Positions 1 to 6,332 of a stretch of 6,332 nucleotides of DNA are shown here, piece after piece. How positions within the stretch are numbered: position 1 is the first letter of the stretch; the number at the start of each line of letters is the position of its first letter. The notes beneath the pieces are model-generated. The model searched no databases. It worked only from the letters and a program-made list of their open reading frames with translations, and was not told the origin of the DNA. Source of the DNA: DATDEW01 sp046590205 (lineage in GTDB: Bacteria; Bacteroidota; Ignavibacteria; Palsa-1295); the NCBI GenBank assembly GCA_046590205.1, contig JBKJTT010000082.1, positions 1 to 6,332 on the forward strand. Reading direction: 5' to 3'. The position numbers and the translations under genes were made by a program.

Positions 1-199
1 CTTCGTTCTTGCGCTCACTCAAGACTGTCTTGATGCGTGCGATATCACGGCGCAAGGTAACAATCTGCGCACTGTTCTCTAAGTGTCCAGTCACTTTTTG
101 GAAGCTAAGAGAGATAAGACGGGCTTCGTTATCGCTGATCATTTGTGATAACTCCTTATCATTGTGCCCACGGATCTCGTTGACGTTCATGTTTTTCAT
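1..199 (-). CDS. rpmC: 50S ribosomal protein L29, 3' end cut by the window
   Basis: L29 is a small two-helix protein of the 50S subunit next to L23 at the exit-tunnel rim. Sixty-six codons are visible from the ATG at 199 to base 2, with no stop before the window ends, so the gene is partial, though probably nearly complete since the family is about 60-75 residues. The protein starts MKNMNVNEIRGHNDKEL, continues with a helix containing NEARLISLSFQKVTGHLENSAQ and ends in the conserved helix RRDIARIKTVLSERKNE, the L29 signature (R-D-I-A-R-I-x-T). Its place right after rplP is the canonical one; rpsQ (S17) would be expected next, outside the window. It is too short and incomplete to be found by a plain ORF scan. 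Confidence 0.93.
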   Translation of the reverse strand, partial: MKNMNVNEIRGHNDKELSQMISDNEARLISLSFQKVTGHLENSAQIVTLRRDIARIKTVLSERKNE

Positions 200-207
200 C
201 TTCGTTA

Positions 208-213
208 TCCTTT
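208..213 (-). promoter_or_regulatory. Ribosome binding site of rpmC
   Basis: AAAGGA on the minus strand lies 8 nt before the ATG at 199, almost touching the rplP stop. It favours the first of two in-frame methionines (199 rather than 190) as the rpmC start. Confidence 0.6.
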
Positions 214-214
214 C

Positions 215-652
215 TTATTTCTTTACAATAGCTTCTTCGACATGGTCATGACGAATGACCATCTTTGTCTTGAGCGGAAGTTTGTGCGAAGAAAGACGCA
301 TTGCTTCTTCGGCAAGTGTTTTTGATACTCCGCCAATCTCAAACATTACGCGACCCGGCTTGACAACTGCGACCCAATATTCGGGCGAACCTTTACCGCT
401 ACCCATACGAGTTTCAGCTGGTTTCTTTGTTATCGGCTTATCAGGGAAGATACGAATCCATATCTTACCATCACGTTTCATGGTACGCGATAGCGTAACA
501 CGAACTGCTTCGATCTGACGGCTTGTGATCCAGCCGCCTTCAAGCGCCTTCAAACCAAATGAACCGAACGATACATCAGCACCACGAGTAGCTTTTCCGC
601 GTACTCTGCCTTTTTGCATCTTGCGATATTTTACCCTCTTTGGTAACAGCAT
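215..652 (-). CDS. rplP: 50S ribosomal protein L16
   Basis: L16 is a late-assembling 50S protein near the A site and the central protuberance, important for tRNA accommodation. The product is 145 residues, slightly above the usual 136-144, with the excess in a basic C-terminal end (MVIRHDHVEEAIVKK). The N-terminus MLLPKRVKYRKMQKGRVRG is the family signature and fixes the ATG at 652. Further motifs are ITSRQIEAVRVTLSRTMKRD (42-61), IRIFPDKPITKKPAETRMG, RMGSGKGSPEYWVAVVKPGR (82-101) and FEIGGV. The conserved arginine of RMGSGKG (Arg82) corresponds to the arginine hydroxylated in E. coli; whether it is modified here is unknown. The ribosome binding site is weak (GATAGAG). The gap to rpmC is 15 nt. 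Confidence 0.97.
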   Translation of the reverse strand: MLLPKRVKYRKMQKGRVRGKATRGADVSFGSFGLKALEGGWITSRQIEAVRVTLSRTMKRDGKIWIRIFPDKPITKKPAETRMGSGKGSPEYWVAVVKPGRVMFEIGGVSKTLAEEAMRLSSHKLPLKTKMVIRHDHVEEAIVKK

Positions 653-676
653 TGCTCTATCTAATCAAAAAGTTTA

Positions 677-1507
677 TTATTCTCCTGCGCCGCCACGATC
701 ACCGCCGCGTCCGCCACCACTTCTTCCGCCACCACGGTTATCACCGCCGCGACCACCACCCCCGCCACCACGTCCACCACGACGGCGACGCTCGCCACCG
801 GCAGCAGAAACGATAGGACGACGGTCTCTATCTTCAACACCATTGACTGCAACACTTGCTGCATTTTGGATCGGTGTCTCGCCAACAATATCACCACGAC
901 ATACCCACACTTTTATGCCGATAGCACCATAAATGGTTTGTGCTGTGCTCTTTGCAAAATCTATATCAGCACGAAGAGTCTGTAATGGGATACGACCTTC
1001 TTTGTACTGCTCACTACGTGCAATTTCAGCTCCGCCTAAACGACCGCCGCACATGACACGTACACCTTCTGCTCCGGCACGCATTGCAGAACTGATCGCG
1101 CCTTTCATTGCGCGACGGAATGCGATACGACCTTCAAGCTGCTGTGCGATCTGATCGCCAATAAGCTGTGCATCAATTTCCGGACGCTTTACTTCGTTGA
1201 TAAGTATCTTTACTTCCTTACCACCGGTAATATTCTTTAACTCTTCTTCGAGCTGAGAAATTTCTTTTCCGCTCTTTCCGATAACTACACCTGGACGTGA
1301 AGTATGGATAGTGAGTACGACGCGCTTTGTCGTACGGTCGATCATCAACTTTGCAATACCTGCTTTTTTCAAACGTCCTTTAATATAAGAACGAATGAGG
1401 TTATCCTCTTCGAGCTTTTGCGCAAAGTTCTTATCGTCGTACCAACGCGCATCCCATGGCTGCGTTACCGCGACTCTGAATCCTACCGGATGTGTCTTTT
1501 GTCCCAA
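677..1507 (-). CDS. rpsC: 30S ribosomal protein S3 with RGG-type tail, TTG start
   Basis: S3 lies at the mRNA entry of the 30S subunit and takes part in mRNA unwinding. The start must be TTG at 1507: the next codons give GQKTHPVGFR, the conserved N-terminus, and the frame upstream reaches a stop at 1535-1537 without an ATG or GTG. No Shine-Dalgarno sequence precedes it. The N-terminal KH domain has the GVVIGKSGKEI loop (73-83); the C-terminal domain has RRAMKGAISSAMRAGAEGVR (131-150), CGGRLGGAEIARSE and GRIPLQTLRADIDF. The core ends near residue 225. The 276-residue protein then adds EDRDRRPIVSAAGG and, from about 238, a disordered tail of RGG, GGR and GGD units. The tail's glycines use all four codons, so it looks maintained rather than a fresh repeat expansion. 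The gap to rplP is 24 nt. Confidence 0.97.
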   Translation of the reverse strand: MGQKTHPVGFRVAVTQPWDARWYDDKNFAQKLEEDNLIRSYIKGRLKKAGIAKLMIDRTTKRVVLTIHTSRPGVVIGKSGKEISQLEEELKNITGGKEVKILINEVKRPEIDAQLIGDQIAQQLEGRIAFRRAMKGAISSAMRAGAEGVRVMCGGRLGGAEIARSEQYKEGRIPLQTLRADIDFAKSTAQTIYGAIGIKVWVCRGDIVGETPIQNAASVAVNGVEDRDRRPIVSAAGGERRRRGGRGGGGGGRGGDNRGGGRSGGGRGGDRGGAGE

Positions 1508-1539
1508 AGTACTACTTGCGTTTGCGTGATAAAATTAGT

Positions 1540-1926
1540 TTATACCTTTGCTTTTTTTTCTCTTGGCGGAGCAGGTGTCTTCACCTTATCGCCAATAACG
1601 ATCGTCAAATGATTCGAGCGCTTACGAATACGAAACGCGCGTCCCATCGGTGCAGCAGAGATACGCTTGAGCATTGGTCCGCCGTCAGCGTAACATTCTG
1701 TTACAAAAAGTGCTTCGACGTCAATGCCGCGATTATCATCTTTCAACTGAAAGTTCGCAATCGCAGAACGAAGAGTCTGCTCGGCAACATTCGATGCGCG
1801 ATTAGTCATGAAATGTAGGATAGACAATGCTTCAGGCACTTTCTTTCCGCGAATCTCATCAAGGACGATACGCATCTTAACGGGCGATCCTTGCTGCTGT
1901 CTTTTACGTGCTACTGCTTGAGCCAT
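1540..1926 (-). CDS. rplV: 50S ribosomal protein L22
   Basis: L22 binds all domains of 23S rRNA, and its beta-hairpin lines the nascent-peptide exit tunnel, where changes affect macrolide action. The product is 128 residues; the family core of about 110 is complete, and a proline- and lysine-rich tail (KTPAPPREKKAKV) is added. Seen are RKRQQQGSPVKMRIVLDEIR (8-27), the helix RASNVAEQTLRSAIANF, the hairpin segment with GGPMLKRISAAPMGRAFRIR (82-101) and KRSNHLTIVI. Lengths around the hairpin look normal, without the tunnel-loop insertions or deletions seen in macrolide-resistant mutants. AAGGGA at 1935-1940, 8 nt before the ATG and inside the end of rpsS, is a fair ribosome binding site and implies coupled translation. 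rpsC follows after 32 nt. Confidence 0.97.
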   Translation of the reverse strand: MAQAVARKRQQQGSPVKMRIVLDEIRGKKVPEALSILHFMTNRASNVAEQTLRSAIANFQLKDDNRGIDVEALFVTECYADGGPMLKRISAAPMGRAFRIRKRSNHLTIVIGDKVKTPAPPREKKAKV

Positions 1927-1931
1927 CTTAA

Positions 1932-2210
1932 TTATCCCTTACCTTCGGTTTTACTTCCAGAGTGGCTGCGGAATGTACGCGTCGGCGCGAACTCTCCAAG
2001 CTTATGCCCTACCATATTCTCGGTCACATAGACCGGAATGAACTTGTTGCCGTTATGCACAGTAAAAGTATGTCCGACAAAATCAGGCGGAATCGTGCAC
2101 GCACGCGCCCATGTCTTGATTACTTTTTTCTGGCTTGAGCTATTGAGAACGTCAACCTTAAGCTGAAGCTTCTCGTCTATATACGGTCCTTTTTTGAGCG
2201 AACGTGACAT
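1932..2210 (-). CDS. rpsS: 30S ribosomal protein S19
   Basis: S19 is a head protein of the 30S subunit, pairs with S13 and contacts the A-site region and the B1 bridge to the 50S. The 92 residues match the family length. The sequence begins MSRSLKKGPYIDEKL and carries the S19 signature around FTVHNGNKFIPVYVTENMVGHKLGEFAPTRTFRSH, followed by a short basic tail GSKTEGKG. The ATG at 2210 follows the rplB stop by 8 nt; the upstream sequence TAATATAAAGT has no Shine-Dalgarno element, so translation is probably coupled to rplB or depends on an A/T-rich, unstructured start. The stop is 5 nt before the rplV ATG, and the rplV ribosome binding site lies inside the end of this gene. Confidence 0.97.
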   Translation of the reverse strand: MSRSLKKGPYIDEKLQLKVDVLNSSSQKKVIKTWARACTIPPDFVGHTFTVHNGNKFIPVYVTENMVGHKLGEFAPTRTFRSHSGSKTEGKG

Positions 2211-2218
2211 ACTTTATA

Positions 2219-3055
2219 TTACTTAGTGCGACGTTTCACAATAAATTTATCTGATACTTTCTTGCCACGGCGTGTACGCAAGCCCTTAGCAAGCTGTCCC
2301 CATGGTGACTTCGGATGTTTACGTCCACCACCCGACTTTGACTTACCTTCACCACCACCCATAGGATGGTCAACAGGGTTCATAGCCATACCACGTGTTT
2401 GCGGACGAATACCGCGCCAGCGTGAACGACCTGCTTTACCCCAACTAATGTTGAAGAAATCAGAGTTACCGATAGCACCCATTGTTGCAGTGCAATTGAT
2501 CGGCACCTTACGCATTTCACCAGAAGGAAGCTTCAACGTTGCAAAGCCACCCTCTTTAGCCATGAGTTGGCAAGAGTTACCTGCAGCACGAGCTATTTTT
2601 CCACCGCGACCCGGCTGCAACTCTACATTATGCACAAACGAACCAAGCGGTACATTAGCAAGAGGAAGAGCATTACCCGTTGAGATTTCAGAATCTTTAC
2701 CACTTGTTACTACCATCCCTACGGTCAAGCCATCAGGAGCAAGTATGTAGCGTTTTTCACCATCAATGTAGTGAAGAAGGGCAATGCGGCAGTTACGGTT
2801 CGGATCGTATTCGATCGTAGCCACTTTGCCAGGAATTTCAAGCTTATTTCTCTTAAAATCTATAATGCGGTACATCTGCTTATGTCCGCCACCACGATGA
2901 CGTGAAGTAATACGTCCAGTATTACCACGACCACCCGACTTCTTGATCGGAGTCATAAGCGACTTCTCGGGCGTCGTCGACGTAATTTCGTCGAACGAAG
3001 AGATCGAGTAGTAGCGAGTCGCCGGTGTTCTTGGTTTTAAGTTTCTTATTGCCAT
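2219..3055 (-). CDS. rplB: 50S ribosomal protein L2
   Basis: L2 is a primary 23S rRNA binding protein needed for subunit association and peptidyl-transferase activity. The product is 278 residues against the usual 273-278. The N-terminal half has KKSGGRGNTGRITSRHRGGG (38-57), YRIIDFKRNK (62-71) and IEYDPNR; the C-terminal half has GKAGRSRWRGIRPQTRGMAM and NPVDHPMGGGEG. His230 in VDHP matches E. coli His229 (mature numbering), the residue implicated in catalysis; the second histidine of E. coli HPHGGG is methionine here. The loop after GGGEG (KSKSGGGRKHPKSPWG) is about four residues longer than in E. coli. The ATG at 3055 has no Shine-Dalgarno sequence, only AATAGAAAACA, and lies just after the alternative hairpins. 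The gap to rpsS is 8 nt. Confidence 0.98.
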   Translation of the reverse strand: MAIRNLKPRTPATRYYSISSFDEITSTTPEKSLMTPIKKSGGRGNTGRITSRHRGGGHKQMYRIIDFKRNKLEIPGKVATIEYDPNRNCRIALLHYIDGEKRYILAPDGLTVGMVVTSGKDSEISTGNALPLANVPLGSFVHNVELQPGRGGKIARAAGNSCQLMAKEGGFATLKLPSGEMRKVPINCTATMGAIGNSDFFNISWGKAGRSRWRGIRPQTRGMAMNPVDHPMGGGEGKSKSGGGRKHPKSPWGQLAKGLRTRRGKKVSDKFIVKRRTK

Positions 3056-3065
3056 TGTTTTCTAT

Positions 3066-3093
3066 TTGGTCAACTTATCGCCTTGACCAAGGC
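3066..3093 (-). other. Overlapping alternative hairpins before rplB
   Basis: In the rplW-rplB gap the minus strand contains TTGGTCAA (3083-3090), a 9-nt spacer and its exact reverse complement TTGACCAA (3066-3073), an 8-bp stem ending 10 nt before the rplB ATG. The upstream arm also lies inside a second inverted repeat, GCCTTGGTCAAGGC (3080-3093), able to form a 5-bp GC-richer stem around GGTC. The two stems share bases and exclude each other, the layout expected of a switch or translational operator. Function is inference. Confidence 0.4.
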
Positions 3094-3108
3094 ATAGTTA
3101 TTACAATT

Positions 3109-3429
3109 TTACAGAGTGCCTTCTGCCGGCTTTACATCCATCGGTGTAAAGAGGTCAAGTGTTTGACCATTCTTTAACTCAATGATGGCTTTTTTACGTC
3201 GACTTTTTGTGCCGCTAAGTACACCCTTCTTGGTGAACTGACTCTTGCGGCGGATAGGCATCCACATCGTGCGCACACTTGCAACATCTACGTTGAAGAG
3301 CGATTTGATCGCTGCTGCAACTTCGATCTTGTTCGCATCGGGCGAAACCTCGAATGTATATACATTCTTCTCGGCAAGTCCGCTTGCTTTTTCTGTCAAA
3401 AGAGGTTTACGTAATACTGCTGATTTCAC
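3109..3429 (-). CDS. rplW: 50S ribosomal protein L23
   Basis: L23 sits at the rim of the polypeptide exit tunnel and is the docking site for trigger factor and the signal recognition particle. The start is GTG at 3429, supported by the spacing to a strong AAAGAGGAG site and by the conserved N-terminus KSAVLRKPLLTEKAS. The product is 106 residues, slightly above the usual 95-100. Visible features are the NVYTFEVSPDANKIEVAAAI segment, FNVDVASVRTMWMP and the basic region RRKSQFTKKGVLSGTKSRRKKAI, which forms the rRNA-binding loop in the family, then a C-terminal strand and a short tail PMDVKPAEGTL. It is followed by a 53-nt gap to rplB, unusually structured for this tightly packed cluster. Confidence 0.96.
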   Translation of the reverse strand: MKSAVLRKPLLTEKASGLAEKNVYTFEVSPDANKIEVAAAIKSLFNVDVASVRTMWMPIRRKSQFTKKGVLSGTKSRRKKAIIELKNGQTLDLFTPMDVKPAEGTL

Positions 3430-3437
3430 TGTACTTT

Positions 3438-3446
3438 CTCCTCTTT
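3438..3446 (-). promoter_or_regulatory. Strong Shine-Dalgarno site of rplW
   Basis: The minus strand reads AAAGAGGAG, ending 8 nt before a GTG start. It is the strongest ribosome binding site in the window and fixes the GTG at 3429 as the rplW start. It stands out because most neighbouring genes have weak or no such element. Confidence 0.8.
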
Positions 3447-3447
3447 A

Positions 3448-4119
3448 TTATGCAGGTAAAGCGATATGTGCAACTTCTTTTTTGCGAGCGCCACCTTCGA
3501 ATGCCTTCTCGATTATCTCAAGAGCTGACTTTTCGATGAGCACTGCTTTATTCTTCCAGATGTCGTAGGTTGATGCCTGCGCTGCGTCGAGTACCGAGAG
3601 CGAAGGAAGATTACGACCTGATAGATATACATTCTTATTGTTCTCCGCTGTAAGAACAAGTGAGTTCTTACCATCAAGCGAGAACGACTTCATCATGCCT
3701 GCCATCTGCTTTGTCTTGATCTCACCGAGATTCAAGTCTTCAATAACATAGAAAGCATTTGCTTTCACTTTCTGGCTCAATGCGCTCTTACGAGCAAGAT
3801 GACGTACTTTTTTGGGAAGGTCTTGTGTATAAAGATGCGGCTGAGGTCCGTGCATCTTACCACCACCCGGATGCAAAGGGCTTTTGATATCACCCTGACG
3901 TGCACGACCGGTACCCTTCTGACGATAGAGCTTACGTGTCGAACCGGCAACTTCACTACGTCCTTTTACCTTGTGGGTACCCTGACGGCGGTTAGCAAGC
4001 GTAGCTTTAATTGCAAGCCACATAGAATGCTCATGCGGTTCGATTCCGAAAACGGCATCACTAACAGAGATTGTCTTCCCTGTCTTTGAACCGTTCATGC
4101 TATATACTTCTAATTCCAT
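3448..4119 (-). CDS. rplD: 50S ribosomal protein L4
   Basis: L4 is a 50S protein whose extended loop helps form the exit-tunnel constriction. In E. coli it is also the autogenous repressor of the S10 operon; whether it does so here is not shown. The 223 residues are somewhat longer than the usual 200-210. The N-terminal strand MELEVYSMNG precedes the loop with ANRRQGTHKVKGRSEV (42-57) and the family signature RKLYRQKGTGRARQGDIKSP (62-81), followed by GGGKMHGPQPH. The C-terminal Rossmann-like part includes VLTAENNKNVYLSGRN. The last residues (GARKKEVAHIALPA) are an extra tail. The start ATG has only a weak purine stretch (GAAAAGAG) directly upstream. The rplW ribosome binding site lies in the 18-nt gap that follows. 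Confidence 0.97.
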   Translation of the reverse strand: MELEVYSMNGSKTGKTISVSDAVFGIEPHEHSMWLAIKATLANRRQGTHKVKGRSEVAGSTRKLYRQKGTGRARQGDIKSPLHPGGGKMHGPQPHLYTQDLPKKVRHLARKSALSQKVKANAFYVIEDLNLGEIKTKQMAGMMKSFSLDGKNSLVLTAENNKNVYLSGRNLPSLSVLDAAQASTYDIWKNKAVLIEKSALEIIEKAFEGGARKKEVAHIALPA

Positions 4120-4150
4120 AACTCTTTTCTTATCTTACGTGAGCGTTCAG

Positions 4151-4786
4151 TTACCCTTTAACCATCTCAACGATCTGATTCTTTGCTCCTGCGAACGAAC
4201 CCTGTACTAATACAAGATTCTGCTCTGGGATTACGCGCACGATACGAAGGTTACGTGTCGTAATGCGCTCTCCGCCCATTCTGCCGCCCATACGCTGTCC
4301 TTTGAAAACGCGCGATGGATAGCTCGACGAGCCGATTGAACCCGGAGCACGCTGACGATCAGACTGACCGTGGGTTGCTTGACCGACACCACCGAAATGG
4401 TGACGCTTTACAACGCCCTGAAAACCACGACCCTTCGACGTGCTGACAACATGAACCGTATCACCCTCATGAAAAAGATCAGCAGCTTTTAAGACTGCAC
4501 CTGTCTTCATAGATGCAACCTCATTGCTTGAGAAGCTGCGAATCTCATGAAGATGACGAACGCTCGGGGCGCCCGATTTATCAAGATGACCGGCAACTGC
4601 CTTCGTCAACTTACGCTCTGCAATTTCTTCATAGCCAAGCTGAACAGCATCATAGCCGTCATCTTTAAGGGTCTTGATCTGGGTGACGTAGTTCGGACCA
4701 AGCTCAACAACGGTCACAGGCACATACTGCCCTTCCGCGTTGAAGATACCTGTCATTCCTACTTTTTTACCTAATAATGCGCTCAT
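4151..4786 (-). CDS. rplC: 50S ribosomal protein L3
   Basis: L3 is an early-assembly 50S protein that binds 23S rRNA domains II and VI and reaches the peptidyl-transferase centre with a long loop. I chose the ATG at 4786 because it gives MSALLGKKVGMTGIF, the conserved L3 N-terminus, and a normal 211 residues. The frame stays open upstream to a TTG at 4861, but that would add 25 unrelated residues encoded across the intergenic hairpin. Core motifs are KGRGFQGVVKRHHFGG (119-134), GQSDRQRAPGSIG (140-152) and YPSRVFKGQRMGGRMGGE (156-173). Where E. coli has IGQNQTPG, with the glutamine methylated by PrmB, this protein has IGSSSYPS and no glutamine. The ribosome binding site is weak (AAGAG). The gap to rplD is 31 nt. 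Confidence 0.97.
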   Translation of the reverse strand: MSALLGKKVGMTGIFNAEGQYVPVTVVELGPNYVTQIKTLKDDGYDAVQLGYEEIAERKLTKAVAGHLDKSGAPSVRHLHEIRSFSSNEVASMKTGAVLKAADLFHEGDTVHVVSTSKGRGFQGVVKRHHFGGVGQATHGQSDRQRAPGSIGSSSYPSRVFKGQRMGGRMGGERITTRNLRIVRVIPEQNLVLVQGSFAGAKNQIVEMVKG

Positions 4787-4841
4787 TGTACACTCTTGAC
4801 GCAACGTGTATGACTCTTGCGAGCCGAAAAATCTTTTCTTA

Positions 4842-4858
4842 TCGGACACTCTGTCCGA
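4842..4858 (-). other. Perfect hairpin in the rpsJ-rplC gap
   Basis: The minus strand reads TCGGACA, GAG, TGTCCGA: a perfect 7-bp inverted repeat with a 3-nt loop, in the 91-nt gap between rpsJ and rplC. It is followed by TAAGAAAAG rather than a T run, so it is not a typical intrinsic terminator. It could be a regulatory or mRNA-stabilising stem. Nothing in the sequence shows what binds it. Confidence 0.45.
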
Positions 4859-4864
4859 CAAACA

Positions 4865-4870
4865 ATTATA
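4865..4870 (-). promoter_or_regulatory. Possible -10 box ahead of rplC
   Basis: On the minus strand TATAAT lies just downstream of the rpsJ stop and is followed by TGT, giving TATAATTG. That resembles both the sigma-70 -10 box and, with one mismatch, the TAnnTTTG -7 element described for Bacteroidota. No good -35 (TTGACA) or -33 (TTTG) partner is visible upstream inside rpsJ, so this is a candidate only. A start 6-8 nt downstream would place the hairpin at 4842-4858 at the very 5' end of the transcript. Confidence 0.22.
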
Positions 4871-4877
4871 AAATCTG

Positions 4878-5180
4878 CTATACCTTAATCTCTACTTCTA
4901 CACCGGCAGGTAGCTCAAGCTTCATCAAAGCATCAACTGTACGGCTATTAGAATTGAGAATATCTATCAAGCGCTTATGGGCGCGAAGTTCGAACTGCTC
5001 ACGACTTTTCTTATCAACGTGAGGAGAGCGGTTTACCGTGAAGATAGATTTCTTCGTCGGCAACGGAATCGGTCCTGAAACAACGCAGCCAGTTGGCTTT
5101 ACGGTGCGAATGATCTTCTCTGCTGATTTATCAATCAGATTATGATCGTAGGACTTTAACTTGATGCGTATCTTTTGCAT
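4878..5180 (-). CDS. rpsJ: 30S ribosomal protein S10
   Basis: S10 is a head protein of the 30S subunit; in many bacteria it also acts as NusE in transcription antitermination. The product is 100 residues, close to the usual 101-103, starting MQKIRIKLKSYDH and carrying the family signature SPHVDKKSREQFELRAHKRL followed by the C-terminal strand GVEVEIKV. The ATG at 5180 gives the standard N-terminus. The nearest Shine-Dalgarno-like element is AGGA at 5196-5199, 15 nt from the start, which is unusually far, so initiation may not rely on it. It is the first S10-operon gene, 79 nt after tuf. The long structured leader through which L4 controls this operon in E. coli is absent; only the terminator-like hairpin sits in the gap. 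Confidence 0.97.
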   Translation of the reverse strand: MQKIRIKLKSYDHNLIDKSAEKIIRTVKPTGCVVSGPIPLPTKKSIFTVNRSPHVDKKSREQFELRAHKRLIDILNSNSRTVDALMKLELPAGVEVEIKV

Positions 5181-5205
5181 TATGCTTCGCGCTTATCCTG
5201 CTTAT

Positions 5206-5250
5206 GAGAAAGAACAAAAAGAGAGCGTCTGCCTTGCGGCAAACGCTCTC
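5206..5250 (-). terminator. Intrinsic terminator or attenuator after tuf
   Basis: On the minus strand an 8-bp perfect stem (GAGAGCGT/ACGCTCTC, 5243-5250 with 5221-5228), one mismatch and a further 4-bp stem (TGCC/GGCA) close a GCAA tetraloop, a GNRA type known to be very stable. TTTTT follows directly at 5216-5220, then a T-rich GTTCTTTCTC. This is the classical rho-independent arrangement, starting 9 nt past the tuf stop. On the plus strand no T tract follows the stem, so it acts on tuf transcripts. It lies only 35 nt before the rpsJ start, so partial read-through (attenuation) is as plausible as full termination. Confidence 0.85.
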
Positions 5251-5259
5251 GGTTAATCT

Positions 5260-6332
<1,073 letters not shown>

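Noticed and set aside
525..932. Plus-strand open frame encoding a proline-rich protein
   Set aside because: It lies opposite rplP and rpsC; the proline run is only the complement of the Gly/Arg-rich S3 tail. It has no family resemblance.
2226..2750. Long plus-strand open frame of 174 codons
   Set aside because: It is fully antisense to rplB, whose protein is unmistakable; no recognisable product.
4842..4858. rpsJ-rplC hairpin as a terminator
   Set aside because: No T tract follows on either strand, so intrinsic termination is unlikely.
4787..4861. N-terminal extension of L3 from a TTG
   Set aside because: The 25 extra residues match nothing known in L3, and the codons run through a perfect hairpin; MSALLGKKVGMT is the standard start.

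Overview
The window is a stretch of the bacterial str-S10 ribosomal protein cluster, read entirely from the minus strand. In transcription order (right to left) it holds the 3' part of tuf (EF-Tu), then rpsJ (S10), rplC (L3), rplD (L4), rplW (L23), rplB (L2), rpsS (S19), rplV (L22), rpsC (S3), rplP (L16) and the 5' part of rpmC (L29). Both edges cut genes: tuf lacks about its first 45 residues and rpmC is open at base 1. The gene order is the canonical S10 operon with tuf directly upstream, so this is core chromosome. No mobile element, CRISPR array, RNA gene or plus-strand gene is supported.

Layout: tuf occupies 5260-6332. It is followed by a 79-nt gap carrying a strong intrinsic-terminator-like hairpin (5216-5250) only 35 nt before rpsJ. 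The rpsJ-rplC gap (91 nt) is the longest non-coding stretch and holds a perfect hairpin and a TATAAT box. From rplD to rpmC the genes are packed with gaps of 5-53 nt. The largest of these, rplW-rplB, contains two overlapping inverted repeats that cannot both form. No stretch over 300 bases lacks a gene.

Organism: a bacterium of moderate GC. EF-Tu (GTVGTGRIERG in domain 2), the L3 segment SSYPSRVFKG, the L2 C-terminal loop, the Gly/Arg-rich S3 tail and the frequent absence of Shine-Dalgarno sequences remind me of the Bacteroidota/Chlorobiota (FCB) side of the tree. Chlorobi-, Ignavibacteria- or Kapabacteria-like lineages are possible. This is from memory of family sequences and should be held loosely.

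Function: the products are EF-Tu, which brings aminoacyl-tRNA to the ribosome, and structural proteins of both subunits, made from what is probably one or two co-transcribed units. I see no new biological system. The items worth a second look are regulatory (the terminator inside the cluster, the alternative hairpins before rplB, a possible internal promoter before rplC), the TTG start of rpsC and the RGG-type tail of S3.
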